Translations under genes and position numbers: made by a program
Part shown: positions 12,576 through 20,601 of the stretch, piece after piece
Layout: each line of letters starts with the position of its first letter
How positions within the stretch are numbered: position 1 is the stretch's first letter
The notes under the pieces: generated by a model
The model's input: only the letters and a program-made list of their open reading frames with translations
What the model was told of the DNA's origin: nothing
Databases searched by the model: none
IMG/VR virus record: IMGVR_UViG_3300047554_000160
Location: 1-54,230 of that record
Length of the DNA: 54,230 nucleotides
Strand: one strand, 5' to 3'
Source: a virus

Positions 12576-13272
12576 TTCCTGTCTCCTTACAAACTTCTTT
12601 TACAAATGCAACATCTGCTGGTTGATCTTTAAATTTTTTTGACCAAAATGCAAAGTCTAGAATTTGATTAACTAGATCTAATTGTTCATCATTGAACTTT
12701 CGCATGAGCTCAACTCCGCTGGCGCTGTTTAATACTAACCACGGACTAACTTTGCCATCACGAATATGATGCACTGCTCTATTGAGATTTACATAACTGA
12801 AGTAATGTGCAAAGTTTGCATTTTGCTCTTCGCCCCACTCCATCATATATTGCAGACTGCGTTCAACTGCACTTTCCACTGGTTCGATTTTAATTAAGTC
12901 AGACAGATATTGTTCATATAGAGAATCTCTGCACCAATGATCGAGTTTAACTCCGCTTTTGATTACAAAGTCAATAAATCGTTCTGGATACAGCGGATCT
13001 ACGTTGTTGATAAAGCTGCCAAATTTTACAAAGGCATTATAGTATGCGCTCTTACAAAAATCAGTATATGACTTTTGCTTCTTGGCGTTTTGTGTCAGCT
13101 GATAAAATCTGTTATAGGCGAAGAAACCCATCTGAACACGTTTCTCGTCTTTTTGCAAGACTCGACGTTTTTGTTCGCACATGTGCGCAACAAGCGTTTT
13201 TTCTTTCATAAACATCTTGCCGCAATGAACACACTTAAATGGCTGATCCACTAAATCAATCATCTTTTTCAA
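12568..13272 (-). CDS. Zinc-finger (C2HC) conserved phage protein
   Basis: A 234-residue protein with an N-terminal finger FKCVHCGK...LVAHMC (C14, C17, H30, C32) followed by EKRVQMGFFAYNRFYQL and a mainly helical body (YYNAFVKFGSFINNV, GVKLDHWCRDSLYEQY, VSPWLVLNSASG). Unlike the usual C2H2 finger the last ligand appears to be Cys. It sits between replication accessory genes, its end overlaps the DnaE-like gene and its start overlaps the 76-residue gene, so the three are probably made together. A role in DNA replication or repair is inferred from context only. A gp59-type helicase loader was considered but I see no convincing match. Confidence 0.65.
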   Translation of the reverse strand: MKKMIDLVDQPFKCVHCGKMFMKEKTLVAHMCEQKRRVLQKDEKRVQMGFFAYNRFYQLTQNAKKQKSYTDFCKSAYYNAFVKFGSFINNVDPLYPERFIDFVIKSGVKLDHWCRDSLYEQYLSDLIKIEPVESAVERSLQYMMEWGEEQNANFAHYFSYVNLNRAVHHIRDGKVSPWLVLNSASGVELMRKFNDEQLDLVNQILDFAFWSKKFKDQPADVAFVKEVCKETGIA

Positions 13273-13486
13273 CGCCGTATTTTTTAACCATTCGATACAA
13301 GGGATCTTGTTCGATAATTAAAAGTCTTTCAGGAAATCTTATTGCTTGTTTGCTGTCGTCAAGATAAATTTTGCCATCTGCAATTTTAGTAACAGTACAG
13401 ATATCTAATTTAGGACTCTTGCCCCACATAACTGCTCTTGCAACTTTACAGCCTTCATTAAAGGCAAAACCTTTCATGTCTTTCAT
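13256..13486 (-). CDS. Small hypothetical protein
   Basis: A 76-residue protein of unknown function. It begins MKDMKGFAFNEGCKVARAVM and has a beta-rich centre (VTKIADGKIYLDDSKQAIRFPERLLII) of the type seen in small SH3-like folds. Its ATG overlaps the stop of the upstream gene (ATGA) and its end overlaps the zinc-finger gene by 17 bases, so translation is likely coupled. No homology I can name. Confidence 0.55.
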   Translation of the reverse strand: MKDMKGFAFNEGCKVARAVMWGKSPKLDICTVTKIADGKIYLDDSKQAIRFPERLLIIEQDPLYRMVKKYGVEKDD

Positions 13487-13944
13487 TCGTAGTCTTTCCG
13501 TTGCTTTTTATCAAAACCCATCTTGTCAAAGAGTTCTTCCTTGTCCTCTTTGGTCATCATTGATGCTAGAATCTTAATTTCTTCTAGCTTCATTGCAGGA
13601 TAAATTTCTTCCAACAGTTTTTCTATCTTGTTGGCTTTTTCTTTTGAACTAGCTTTTAGATATGTATATTTGACAGGCATTCCAACGCCGCAACTAGCAA
13701 ATAGTTGCCACAGCAACGGCTTATGTCCTTTGCTTAGTGTCCAGTGATTTATATTGACAAGATCATTAACTCGTTCTAGTACGAATTCGTAAGTTTCTGT
13801 ATCAACCTGTGGATTACTTACATATCTCATCAGGATGTAAGGACTGAACGCTTTCTTTTCTTCGTCAGTTAGATTTTTGTAAAAGTCGTGATTACGATCA
13901 TTTACACCTTTGAGTTCTCTGCCAATGTCAAGTTTTGCTGCCAT
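13483..13944 (-). CDS. Possible clamp-loader small subunit (gp62-like)
   Basis: A 153-residue helical protein. I start it at the ATG overlapping the upstream stop (TAATG), giving MAAKLDIG, rather than the GTG at 13959. It contains KKAFSPYILMRYVS, a HWTLSKGHKPLLWQLF stretch and a C-terminal LEEIKILASMMTKEDKEEL. Proteins with this pattern in other phages are, as I recall, annotated as the small clamp-loader subunit that joins gp44 to load the gp45 clamp. No gp44 or gp45 lies in this window, so that assignment rests on the sequence pattern alone and is tentative. It is part of the tightly coupled chain from uvsX to the DnaE-like gene. Confidence 0.45.
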   Translation of the reverse strand: MAAKLDIGRELKGVNDRNHDFYKNLTDEEKKAFSPYILMRYVSNPQVDTETYEFVLERVNDLVNINHWTLSKGHKPLLWQLFASCGVGMPVKYTYLKASSKEKANKIEKLLEEIYPAMKLEEIKILASMMTKEDKEELFDKMGFDKKQRKDYE

Positions 13945-14228
13945 TATACTGGATGCCACATTATGGGCTTTTCTTTCTGTTTAAGGTAATACAATACTTT
14001 AACACGATCTAGGGCTTCTTGCAACTCTTTGTCAGCCAATGCAGCCTGCCGAATATCATGCCAAAGTTGGGCATCTTTTGGACTGCTCATGTAATTTCTG
14101 TGATCCAATGGATCTCTGTGATAATTGTAGCCCACTACAGTCCTTTCAGTGCTGCCTTCCTCACGAGCATAGACAGTGTCACCTACTCGCTCGTAGATTA
14201 GTTTAACTCCGGGAGTAAGAGAACCCAT
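13944..14228 (-). CDS. Small conserved hypothetical protein
   Basis: A 94-residue protein with the recognisable stretch VVGYNYHRDPLDHRNYMSSPKD flanked by a beta N-terminus and a helical C-terminus. It is joined to both neighbours by one-base TAATG overlaps, which argues for a real, translated gene. No function known to me. Confidence 0.6.
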   Translation of the reverse strand: MGSLTPGVKLIYERVGDTVYAREEGSTERTVVGYNYHRDPLDHRNYMSSPKDAQLWHDIRQAALADKELQEALDRVKVLYYLKQKEKPIMWHPV

Positions 14229-14563
14229 TAGTGATTCCGTTTTCCGTCAAAGACACAGTTGAATACTAGGTGCATTTCGCCATCATTAATTACACGATGA
14301 AAAGCACCGTCTGGAATTAGAATGATGTCTCCCGAATTAACCCTAAATTTTTCTTCATCAACAATCATCATGCCAGTACCTTGAACAAAGAAATATACCT
14401 CTTCTTGTCCTGCATGGCTGTGTCCGCGAGTAGCTTGTCCTCTATACAATTTTGTCGAACTAAGAACAAGATTCTTTAAAGTTTTGTTGTCTTTGAGAAG
14501 ATATGTTTCGTTATCTTTAACAACTTCTCCGCCTATATCATGATTATGAAATTTAATTTGCAT
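14228..14563 (-). CDS. Cupin-fold metal-binding protein
   Basis: A 111-residue single-domain cupin. Motif 1 is GHSHAGQEEVYFFVQGTG with H48, H50 and E54/E55; motif 2 is GDIILIPDGAFH with H89, giving a complete metal site. I take the ATG at 14563 (TGATG overlap with the upstream stop, GAGGTG upstream) rather than the GTG at 14572. Small cupins serve as isomerases, dioxygenases or sugar-binding proteins, so the substrate cannot be told. Its place between uvsW and replication genes gives no further hint. Confidence 0.75.
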   Translation of the reverse strand: MQIKFHNHDIGGEVVKDNETYLLKDNKTLKNLVLSSTKLYRGQATRGHSHAGQEEVYFFVQGTGMMIVDEEKFRVNSGDIILIPDGAFHRVINDGEMHLVFNCVFDGKRNH

Positions 14564-15066
14564 CACCAACACCTCGAATAATCGACAATTTCACTTTGTC
14601 TGCTAACCTCTTTAACAAAGTATGCACATGGAGGTTTAGGCTCATTGTTCAGTGGAGTACATAGAAGCTGGCCTGGCTTCATTTTAGGAAAATACCACTT
14701 AACATCTTGATAGACATCAATGATGTCAATGTCATAGAACTCGGGTCTAAAACTACTCAAAGGATTAAAAATAAAAGTTTTAAATCCTCGATCGTTTAGA
14801 CTAGTTAGTGGAATAATTTCCATTTCAGGACCTTCTGGATCGCCAACAATGGTGCACCAATCTAACGGCATATTAACAGTATATGGTCCTACCTTTAGCA
14901 CTGCCGCAGGTGCTGTAAAACTTTCCAAGAAAATTAATGGAATATGAAAGTAGTCAGGATTTTGATTGTCGCTGTTATCTAAAACTGCAAACCTTAAATC
15001 ATCATCAACTTCCTCTGGTAAGTCGTTTAAGTGATATATTTTATTTTCTAATGTTAAAATTTGCAT
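14563..15066 (-). CDS. Conserved hypothetical protein downstream of uvsW
   Basis: A 167-residue protein with a beta-rich N-terminus (ILTLENKIYHLNDLPEE) and a dense middle segment (EIIPLTSLNDRGFKTFIFNPLSSFRPEF, DIIDVYQDVKWYFPKMK). It ends CAYFVKEVSRQSEIVDYSRCW. Its ATG overlaps the uvsW stop (TAATG), so it is translated with uvsW. I do not know a function; the strong conservation look of the middle segment suggests a folded domain and not a spacer ORF. Confidence 0.6.
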   Translation of the reverse strand: MQILTLENKIYHLNDLPEEVDDDLRFAVLDNSDNQNPDYFHIPLIFLESFTAPAAVLKVGPYTVNMPLDWCTIVGDPEGPEMEIIPLTSLNDRGFKTFIFNPLSSFRPEFYDIDIIDVYQDVKWYFPKMKPGQLLCTPLNNEPKPPCAYFVKEVSRQSEIVDYSRCW

Positions 15067-16523
15067 TAGTATTTTACCTTTTCAATAGCGAACGGATACT
15101 TCGCTTCCTTATAGAATTTCTTTCGTTCAGTAAGATGTCTCTTTGCATATTTCGTTGCCGCAGTAATATCCCAGATCTGTACGAAGTCTTTGTCGTCTGC
15201 TTTTCTAATGCCTCGCCCAATAGACTGTATAACTCTTGTAAAGCTCTTTCCGGCTTCCACCATAACCAGATTAAAAATACGAGGGATATTAATACCCACA
15301 GCGGCCACACCATAAGTCGCCACAATAATCTTGTTGTCAGCAGTTTTAACTTCATCGTATTCTTCTTTTCTGTCTTTAGTTTTTACTTCACCAGAAATAA
15401 AAACTGCATCTGGTATGTTCTCTACAATTATACGCCCGGTTTCAATTCTGTCAACCAAGACTAGTGTATTTCCGCTTTCTGCAATACCTTTTATCAGTTT
15501 GCTCATCCAGGTAATACGATCTTTGTCAGTGACTAGATATTTTAGTTCGGCTGGATAACTTTCAAACTCTTTCCATTCGGCAGTTTGAATAACATTCACA
15601 TGACATGCGCTCAACACACCTTTTTCTTGAAGTTCGTGTGCGGCAACTTTATGAACAACTTCGCCTAGGCCGGCGCGAATATTCATAAATTCAATGTCTT
15701 CTTTAGGTACTGTTCCAGTTAGTCCCCAACGAATCGAACAGTTGGCAAGATTTTGTGTCAATAGTTTTTTCAACACATCTGCCTTGGCCATATGAACTTC
15801 ATCAACGATAACTGTTTGAACACCGTTGAGAAATTCTGCCAATGTTAGGATGTCATCATCTGTGGTATTTTTGGATTTTTTGTCTAAAATATTCAAACTT
15901 TGCCAAGTGCAGATAGTATGTGTTTTATCTAAGTCTTTTCGATCTCCGTAATACACACCTACATCAAGCTGACAGTTGATAAAATCTTCCTCTGTTTGCT
16001 CAACAAGACTTTTGTTAGGAACAATGGTTATTGTTCGACCATATTTTTCACAAATTTTACTCAAAGTTGCGGTGGTAATGGTCTTGCCAAAACCAGTAGC
16101 AATCTCTTGAATACACTGAGGATTCTCTAAAAACTTATTGACTACTTCGACTTGGTCATCGCGTAGTCGAATAGGTTCTCCTGCAAAACGATGTCCTTCA
16201 GGCCAACACAGCTCACCCCAAAAATCTTCGGAAATTTTCTCAAATTTTAGCTCAACTGGGATACGATGATCTTCAAGTACTGGATCATATCCTTGACGGA
16301 TGAGCTCTTCAATAACCTCAGGGAGGATGCTCATGTAAGTGGTACCGCCTAGGCCAAAGAAACTGGTACAGCCATCCCACCTACCTAATTTGTATGCTGG
16401 TAGGTAACGAGCTTTTTGGTCAAAAAACTTGAATTTCTTGACCAGATCCTTTCGAGTGTCTAGGTCAAGGTTTTCAATTTTAACATTGACCTCGTCTTTG
16501 ATTACAATTTTACAATAGGCCAA
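15066..16523 (-). CDS. uvsW: UvsW helicase, SF2
   Basis: A 485-residue SF2 helicase. Walker A is ATGFGKT (142-148), motif II is DEVH near residue 240, motif III is LTGT, and motif VI is QSIGRGIRK near 440. The N-terminal 100 residues match the substrate-binding domain of T4 UvsW (ARYLPAYKLGRWDG). In T4 UvsW unwinds recombination intermediates and R-loops, ending origin-dependent initiation and promoting recombination-dependent replication. The start is a TTG with AGGA upstream, inside the last codons of the preceding gene; I see no alternative ATG. It is followed by a TAATG-coupled gene. Confidence 0.9.
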   Translation of the reverse strand: MAYCKIVIKDEVNVKIENLDLDTRKDLVKKFKFFDQKARYLPAYKLGRWDGCTSFFGLGGTTYMSILPEVIEELIRQGYDPVLEDHRIPVELKFEKISEDFWGELCWPEGHRFAGEPIRLRDDQVEVVNKFLENPQCIQEIATGFGKTITTATLSKICEKYGRTITIVPNKSLVEQTEEDFINCQLDVGVYYGDRKDLDKTHTICTWQSLNILDKKSKNTTDDDILTLAEFLNGVQTVIVDEVHMAKADVLKKLLTQNLANCSIRWGLTGTVPKEDIEFMNIRAGLGEVVHKVAAHELQEKGVLSACHVNVIQTAEWKEFESYPAELKYLVTDKDRITWMSKLIKGIAESGNTLVLVDRIETGRIIVENIPDAVFISGEVKTKDRKEEYDEVKTADNKIIVATYGVAAVGINIPRIFNLVMVEAGKSFTRVIQSIGRGIRKADDKDFVQIWDITAATKYAKRHLTERKKFYKEAKYPFAIEKVKY

Positions 16524-17712
16524 ACTGATATCCTGTTTTATTCTTATCTGTATATCTTATAACATCTGGGCGATTGTCTAAGTAGGTGCTGATGCTGTAA
16601 TGCACCCCTGACAAACTGCCTAAATTCAATATTAGTTTAAAATCTATGCCAGATTTAATCAATGGCTTAGGAATCTTTTGACTAACAAAAACTACCTTGG
16701 TATTTTCGTCCAAGGGGTTGTTTAAATTTTCTTGTTTAATAAATTCATTCAACAAGTTGCCTGTACTGTTAGGCAATCTAAACAACACACTGATGTCTTT
16801 TTCAGGAATTCCTTGCTTTTTTAACCACAAAGCCCAGGCCTTTAGTGAAAAGAATTCATTGTATCCTGGAATAACGATCAAAGCTGGCAAATTATGTTTG
16901 AACAGGGTTGATAGTTGATCAACGGGATTTTCATTCAGGTCGAATTCTAGACTATTTGGTCTCGATTCTTGCAAAAATGAAGTCAAAACAGGCGAAAAAT
17001 TTGCATTTTCCATCAATTTTTCGACATTTTCGTCCCATGTTGAAATTCCGTAGTATTTGGCCAATAGCAGTGTTTCTGCAACATCATTAGATGTCGGCTG
17101 TGGAATGGTATGATGCGTGTTGATGAATGAAAACTTCTCACCGTCATGTACCACCATGGGCAAATGATCTTCAATTTTCTCTAAAATTTCGGAAATTTCG
17201 TCAAAATAGCGGGCAAACTCTTCATCCACTGTAAAGCCGAGATTTACAATGTTATAGGCAATCCAATGGATGTTAGATTCTTCGAGAGCAAACTTCCATA
17301 CCTTGTTATCAGCGTCCCACTCACAAAGCTTCATGTGATGCAGGTCCCTATATTTTCTGATTTTTGACACCAGATCTTCATTATAGGGGAATTTTACCAC
17401 AATTTCCTTGTCTCGGACCGTAATGCTCTTTTCATAGGTCGCCGGTTCGACTATGGGAAATCTAAATTCCGGATTGTCTAGTGCATCATGTGCATCTGCA
17501 CCTAAGTACATGGCCAATTGATTCCTGTATTTTTGACAAAGTCTCAAAACAAGAGCTCGTTGCTTCTCAGTAAATCCTTTTCCAATGGAGGGATTTTGAG
17601 CCAAGCTGGTAACAACCTTCTTATCCATGTCCCAGAGAGAAATTTCTGGGTCGAACATGTATTGTCCAGAGTTCCCAAGCCTGCAAATTAGGTCTTCGAT
17701 GTATAGTTTCAT
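16510..17712 (-). CDS. Helicase-like protein lacking Walker A, next to uvsW
   Basis: A 400-residue protein lying between uvsW and uvsY. A segment near residues 105-160 (VVKFPYNEDLVSKIRKYR...WDADNKVWKF) resembles the annealing-helicase (HARP-like) or N-terminal accessory domains of SF2 enzymes. The C-terminal part (residues 270-390: ALIVIPGYNEFFSLKAWALWL, KVVFVSQKIPKP, FKLILNLG) looks like a RecA-like lobe 2 without catalytic motifs. No P-loop or DEXH is visible. It may be a non-catalytic partner of UvsW. Its ATG is 2 bases after the uvsY stop. The resemblance is by eye only. Confidence 0.55.
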   Translation of the reverse strand: MKLYIEDLICRLGNSGQYMFDPEISLWDMDKKVVTSLAQNPSIGKGFTEKQRALVLRLCQKYRNQLAMYLGADAHDALDNPEFRFPIVEPATYEKSITVRDKEIVVKFPYNEDLVSKIRKYRDLHHMKLCEWDADNKVWKFALEESNIHWIAYNIVNLGFTVDEEFARYFDEISEILEKIEDHLPMVVHDGEKFSFINTHHTIPQPTSNDVAETLLLAKYYGISTWDENVEKLMENANFSPVLTSFLQESRPNSLEFDLNENPVDQLSTLFKHNLPALIVIPGYNEFFSLKAWALWLKKQGIPEKDISVLFRLPNSTGNLLNEFIKQENLNNPLDENTKVVFVSQKIPKPLIKSGIDFKLILNLGSLSGVHYSISTYLDNRPDVIRYTDKNKTGYQFGLL

Positions 17713-17714
17713 GA

Positions 17715-18170
17715 TTATATCGTCACATCTTCCATACCTGCTGTACGGAGTTTAATAATATTGCTTACCTGCCACTGTTTAATGTCTAGTCCCTTGATTA
17801 TACCTAACCATTGGTTGCGTAGTAGAGCAAATTCGTTGATGATTTTCTCCATATCAACAACATCTGCTTCGCCTTCGACATATTTTTCGACATCTCTTGA
17901 GCTTAATGCTCTCTGATAGTTTTCTAAATATTTTTTAAACGTCTTAGACTTGAGTCGTCGCAACTCTATGTTCAAATATTCAAGGATACCTTCAATTTCT
18001 TGGAGTTGATTGAATCTATGCGCTACAATGCCTGGCAAAGAAGCAGAGGCCTTCTCCACGTTTCCGTAGATCTTGACCTCTTTCTTAGCTTCTTCTAACT
18101 CAGAGTAGTAATAATCAATACAGCCTGGTAAGTGAGCAATATCCTTGCTTACTTTGCTGTACCAATTCAT
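17715..18170 (-). CDS. uvsY: UvsY recombination mediator
   Basis: A 151-residue protein starting MNWYSKVSKDIAHL; I prefer this ATG because it overlaps the upstream stop (TAATG). The upstream Arg-rich extension to 18224 comes from reading the acidic tail of the neighbouring gene in another frame. The protein is small, charged and helical, as in T4 UvsY (137 aa), which helps UvsX replace gp32 on single-stranded DNA. The position directly after uvsX and one small gene agrees with this. Identity is supported by context and by the general pattern more than by a sharp motif. Confidence 0.7.
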   Translation of the reverse strand: MNWYSKVSKDIAHLPGCIDYYYSELEEAKKEVKIYGNVEKASASLPGIVAHRFNQLQEIEGILEYLNIELRRLKSKTFKKYLENYQRALSSRDVEKYVEGEADVVDMEKIINEFALLRNQWLGIIKGLDIKQWQVSNIIKLRTAGMEDVTI

Positions 18171-18421
18171 TAATAATCCTCGTCTTCGTCGTAGTAATCG
18201 CCTTCGGCCTCGTCTTCGCTCCACTCAGCTTGCTCATCAACTACTGCCTTGATGGCAATGTCGAGATGAGGGTCATACCCCATGAGCGCTTCGAGTGCAG
18301 GAACCTCAATATCTTTACCTAAAAGGTAATCGACATACTGATGTGCCGCTACTTCCTTGTTTTTGTCTGAGATATACTCGCGGAAAGTATCCCAGATCTC
18401 CATGATTAGACTTTCATCCAT
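18170..18421 (-). CDS. Small acidic protein between uvsX and uvsY
   Basis: An 83-residue protein with a helical N-terminus (SLIMEIWDTFREYISDKNKEVAAHQYVDYLL) and a strongly acidic tail (EDEAEGDYYDEDEDY). It is joined to uvsX and uvsY by TAATG overlaps on both sides, so all three are co-translated. The acidic tail could mimic DNA or contact a basic partner such as UvsY or UvsX; this is inference. A gene of this size is often seen next to uvsX in T4-like aquatic phages, without assigned function. Confidence 0.65.
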   Translation of the reverse strand: MDESLIMEIWDTFREYISDKNKEVAAHQYVDYLLGKDIEVPALEALMGYDPHLDIAIKAVVDEQAEWSEDEAEGDYYDEDEDY

Positions 18422-19476
18422 TATGCTTCCTCGGTTACTTCATCTGTTGGAGCAGGAATAACAATAGTTTCATCCCACTCGTCCATAATGACCTTTAATT
18501 TATCTTCTGTCCAGTTTTTACGAAATTCTGAATGAACTTCGCCGGTCTCTTTGCTTACATATTGTAGCTTATTTCCGCTTTTTGTCAAGACACCTTTTGC
18601 TTCAAACAGATCAACTAGTCCGCTTGTGGGACTCATACCTGTTGTATAAGGAATCTCAACCTGAACAGCTTCAAAAGGTTTGGCATAACGTGTTTTCATG
18701 ATTTTACATGCTGAACGAATACCATGTACTTCAGAAGTTTTGTTGCCGTCTGCATCAACTTTAAGTTTGAGCTTACGCATAGCAACAACAATGGAACTGG
18801 CATAGATAAAGCCTTGACCACCACTGATTTTATCATCCGGGTCAAACATGTCTTGGCTTGCGTATGTGTGATTGGTACAGACCAAACCAACATTATACGA
18901 ACCAAACATATTAACACAGTTACGAACCAATGCAGTCAATGCCTTAGGCTTACGGCCCATGTCACCTTTTAGGTCGCCCGCTTCAAACTGATTCAAGTCA
19001 GTAGGGGTCAGTAACATACCAAGACTGTCTATGACAAACAAAACTTTGGGACGTTCTTCCTGAGGCATTGCCTTATACTCTTTCATGAATTCACTAATGG
19101 TTTTTGCCACGTCGTCAATCATTGCCATGTTGAGTTTTAGCAACTTATCATCGCTTGTATCTACACCTAGCGCCTCTAACCATGCTTGGTCAAGTGCGTT
19201 TTCGCTATCAACTAAGATAACATAGATGCCCTGCTCTTGTGCGTTCTTGATAATGTTTCCGGAACAGATATACGATTTACCTGCGCCAGACTCACCTGCA
19301 AACACTGTAACTTTGCCAAGGGGGACTCCCTTGTTGAAGTCCCCCGAGATCAAATAGTTAAGAGCATAGTTTCCAGTACTGATCCAGTCAGTAGGGTCGT
19401 TAAATCCAATACCTAAGCCGTCGATAGACTTGGTGATAGATTTACGAAACTTAGAAATGTCAAATGCTTTAGCCAT
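18421..19476 (-). CDS. uvsX: UvsX recombinase, RecA-like
   Basis: A 351-residue RecA/RAD51-fold recombinase. Walker A is GESGAGKS (61-68), Walker B is VLFVIDSLGML near residue 155, and there is a DNA-binding-loop region around KISGGQGFIYASSIV. It forms filaments on ssDNA and drives strand exchange with UvsY and gp32. A near-ideal SD, AGGAGGT at 19481-19487, lies 4 bases before the ATG, in clear contrast with the SD-less late genes. gp32 ends 14 bases upstream. The gene heads the coupled uvsX - 83 aa - uvsY group. Confidence 0.95.
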   Translation of the reverse strand: MAKAFDISKFRKSITKSIDGLGIGFNDPTDWISTGNYALNYLISGDFNKGVPLGKVTVFAGESGAGKSYICSGNIIKNAQEQGIYVILVDSENALDQAWLEALGVDTSDDKLLKLNMAMIDDVAKTISEFMKEYKAMPQEERPKVLFVIDSLGMLLTPTDLNQFEAGDLKGDMGRKPKALTALVRNCVNMFGSYNVGLVCTNHTYASQDMFDPDDKISGGQGFIYASSIVVAMRKLKLKVDADGNKTSEVHGIRSACKIMKTRYAKPFEAVQVEIPYTTGMSPTSGLVDLFEAKGVLTKSGNKLQYVSKETGEVHSEFRKNWTEDKLKVIMDEWDETIVIPAPTDEVTEEA

Positions 19477-19490
19477 ATTGACCTCCTAAA

Positions 19491-20477
19491 TTATTGACCA
19501 GAACGGGCTTTGATTTTTGCTAGGATGTCCTGAGCACGGCTGGATGCTTCACTACCACCGGAACTTGCTGGAGCAGGTGCTGCCGCCTTTGGTTCTTCCC
19601 AAGGTGCGTCATCTGCGCTTTCTGCTACTGGAGCAGGTGCAGGTGCTGCCTTTGGTGCTGCCGCAGGAGCAGAAGAACCTGCTGGTGCGTTGTAGCCACT
19701 TGGCTTAAAGTATTGACCCCAACGTTCCATGTCAAATGCTTCGCCATCAACTGATGCCTCAAACATTTCTTTCATGACTTTGAGTTCAACTTCACCTGGC
19801 TTCTTAGGTAAGAAGTCCTTGAGATTGAAGGCGCCGTACTGAGTAAGAGCCGACTGTTCTTCATCATTTAGAGCACGTTCGCGACGAGCCCAGTTGGATG
19901 TAGAGTAGTCTGCGTATCCGCCCTTGCTAGTTTTAACAATGCGGAAATCAACACCGCGAAGGGTGTCTGTTGGCAATTCTTCCATATCAGGGTCAAGCAG
20001 AGCTGCCTTGATAATGTTGAAGATTTGACTACCGATGATGAATCGGCGAATTGGATTTTCTGGAAGTTTTCCATCTTCCTTGTACTGGCTATCGACTACA
20101 AAGCCTTGGAAGAGGTAACTCTTCTTTTTCCAGTATTTACGACCCATTTCTTCTAGGCTCTTGTCCTTGAACCAAGGACGAACTTCTGTAAGAATAGGAC
20201 ATGTTTCGCCCCACATTTCCATACATGGGACTTGCACAGTCACAGGCTTGGAATTGGCTTCGCCTTTAACTCCGGCGAATGGCAATTTGATCATTGCACG
20301 TTCAATCCAGAAGAAAGTGTTGTTAGGGTCTGCATCCGCGACAAAACGAACTGTTGCTGTTTGTCCTTCTGCGATATTCCAATGGGGGTAAATTGCGTTG
20401 TCTCCGCCGGTCGAGCCACCGCCGTTTTGTTGAGATGCTTGTTGAAGTTTTGCTCGGATTTCTGCTAAAGTTGCCAT
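19491..20477 (-). CDS. gp32: Single-stranded DNA-binding protein (T4 gp32)
   Basis: A 328-residue protein with the N-terminal basic cooperativity segment (LAEIRAKLQQ), a core with the PHWNIAEGQTATVRF beta strand and conserved aromatic/basic stretches (FPFAG-like, YLFQGFVVDS, RRFIIGSQIFNIIK), then a long Ala/Pro-rich linker (from about residue 255) and a C-terminal tip. In place of T4's zinc cluster only CMEMWGETC is visible. It coats ssDNA at forks and in recombination. An AAGGA SD lies upstream. A terminator overlapping a late-type promoter lies at 20532-20578, so early and late expression may differ. Confidence 0.9.
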   Translation of the reverse strand: MATLAEIRAKLQQASQQNGGGSTGGDNAIYPHWNIAEGQTATVRFVADADPNNTFFWIERAMIKLPFAGVKGEANSKPVTVQVPCMEMWGETCPILTEVRPWFKDKSLEEMGRKYWKKKSYLFQGFVVDSQYKEDGKLPENPIRRFIIGSQIFNIIKAALLDPDMEELPTDTLRGVDFRIVKTSKGGYADYSTSNWARRERALNDEEQSALTQYGAFNLKDFLPKKPGEVELKVMKEMFEASVDGEAFDMERWGQYFKPSGYNAPAGSSAPAAAPKAAPAPAPVAESADDAPWEEPKAAAPAPASSGGSEASSRAQDILAKIKARSGQ

Positions 20478-20531
20478 AATGATTTTTCCTTAAAATGTTT
20501 TTATTATGCCTCTTCTTTAAAGCCCACTGAC

Positions 20532-20572
20532 TAAAAAGAAAAACTGTGCATGTGTTTAGTATGCACAGTTTT
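20532..20572 (-). terminator. Rho-independent terminator after FkbM gene
   Basis: A perfect 12-bp inverted repeat AAAACTGTGCAT (20540-20551 and 20561-20572, 9-base loop) is followed on the minus strand by TTTTTCTTTTT. It ends transcripts from the FkbM side and separates them from gp32. Confidence 0.8.
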
Positions 20573-20578
20573 ATTTAT
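20572..20578 (-). promoter_or_regulatory. Late-promoter motif ATAAATA overlapping a terminator
   Basis: Reverse-strand ATAAATA shares its last base with the hairpin, so a late start near 20566 would fall inside the first arm. Such transcripts could not form the terminator and would run into gp32. Confidence 0.4.
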
Positions 20579-20601
20579 CATTGCAACCTAAATGGCTTAA
20601 A

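Noticed and set aside
12568-13272. Zinc-finger protein as helicase loader gp59
   Set aside because: Size and context allow it, but I could not match motifs to T4 gp59, so no such name was given.
18171-18224. N-terminal Arg-rich extension of UvsY
   Set aside because: It is the out-of-frame reading of the acidic GAT/GAA codons in the neighbouring gene; the ATG at 18170 overlaps the upstream stop as elsewhere in the operon.
20490-20530. T4 middle-promoter (MotA box) upstream of gp32
   Set aside because: GGCTTTAAA resembles the MotA core but its distance to CATAAT (9 bases) is shorter than in T4, and nothing else shows that MotA exists here.
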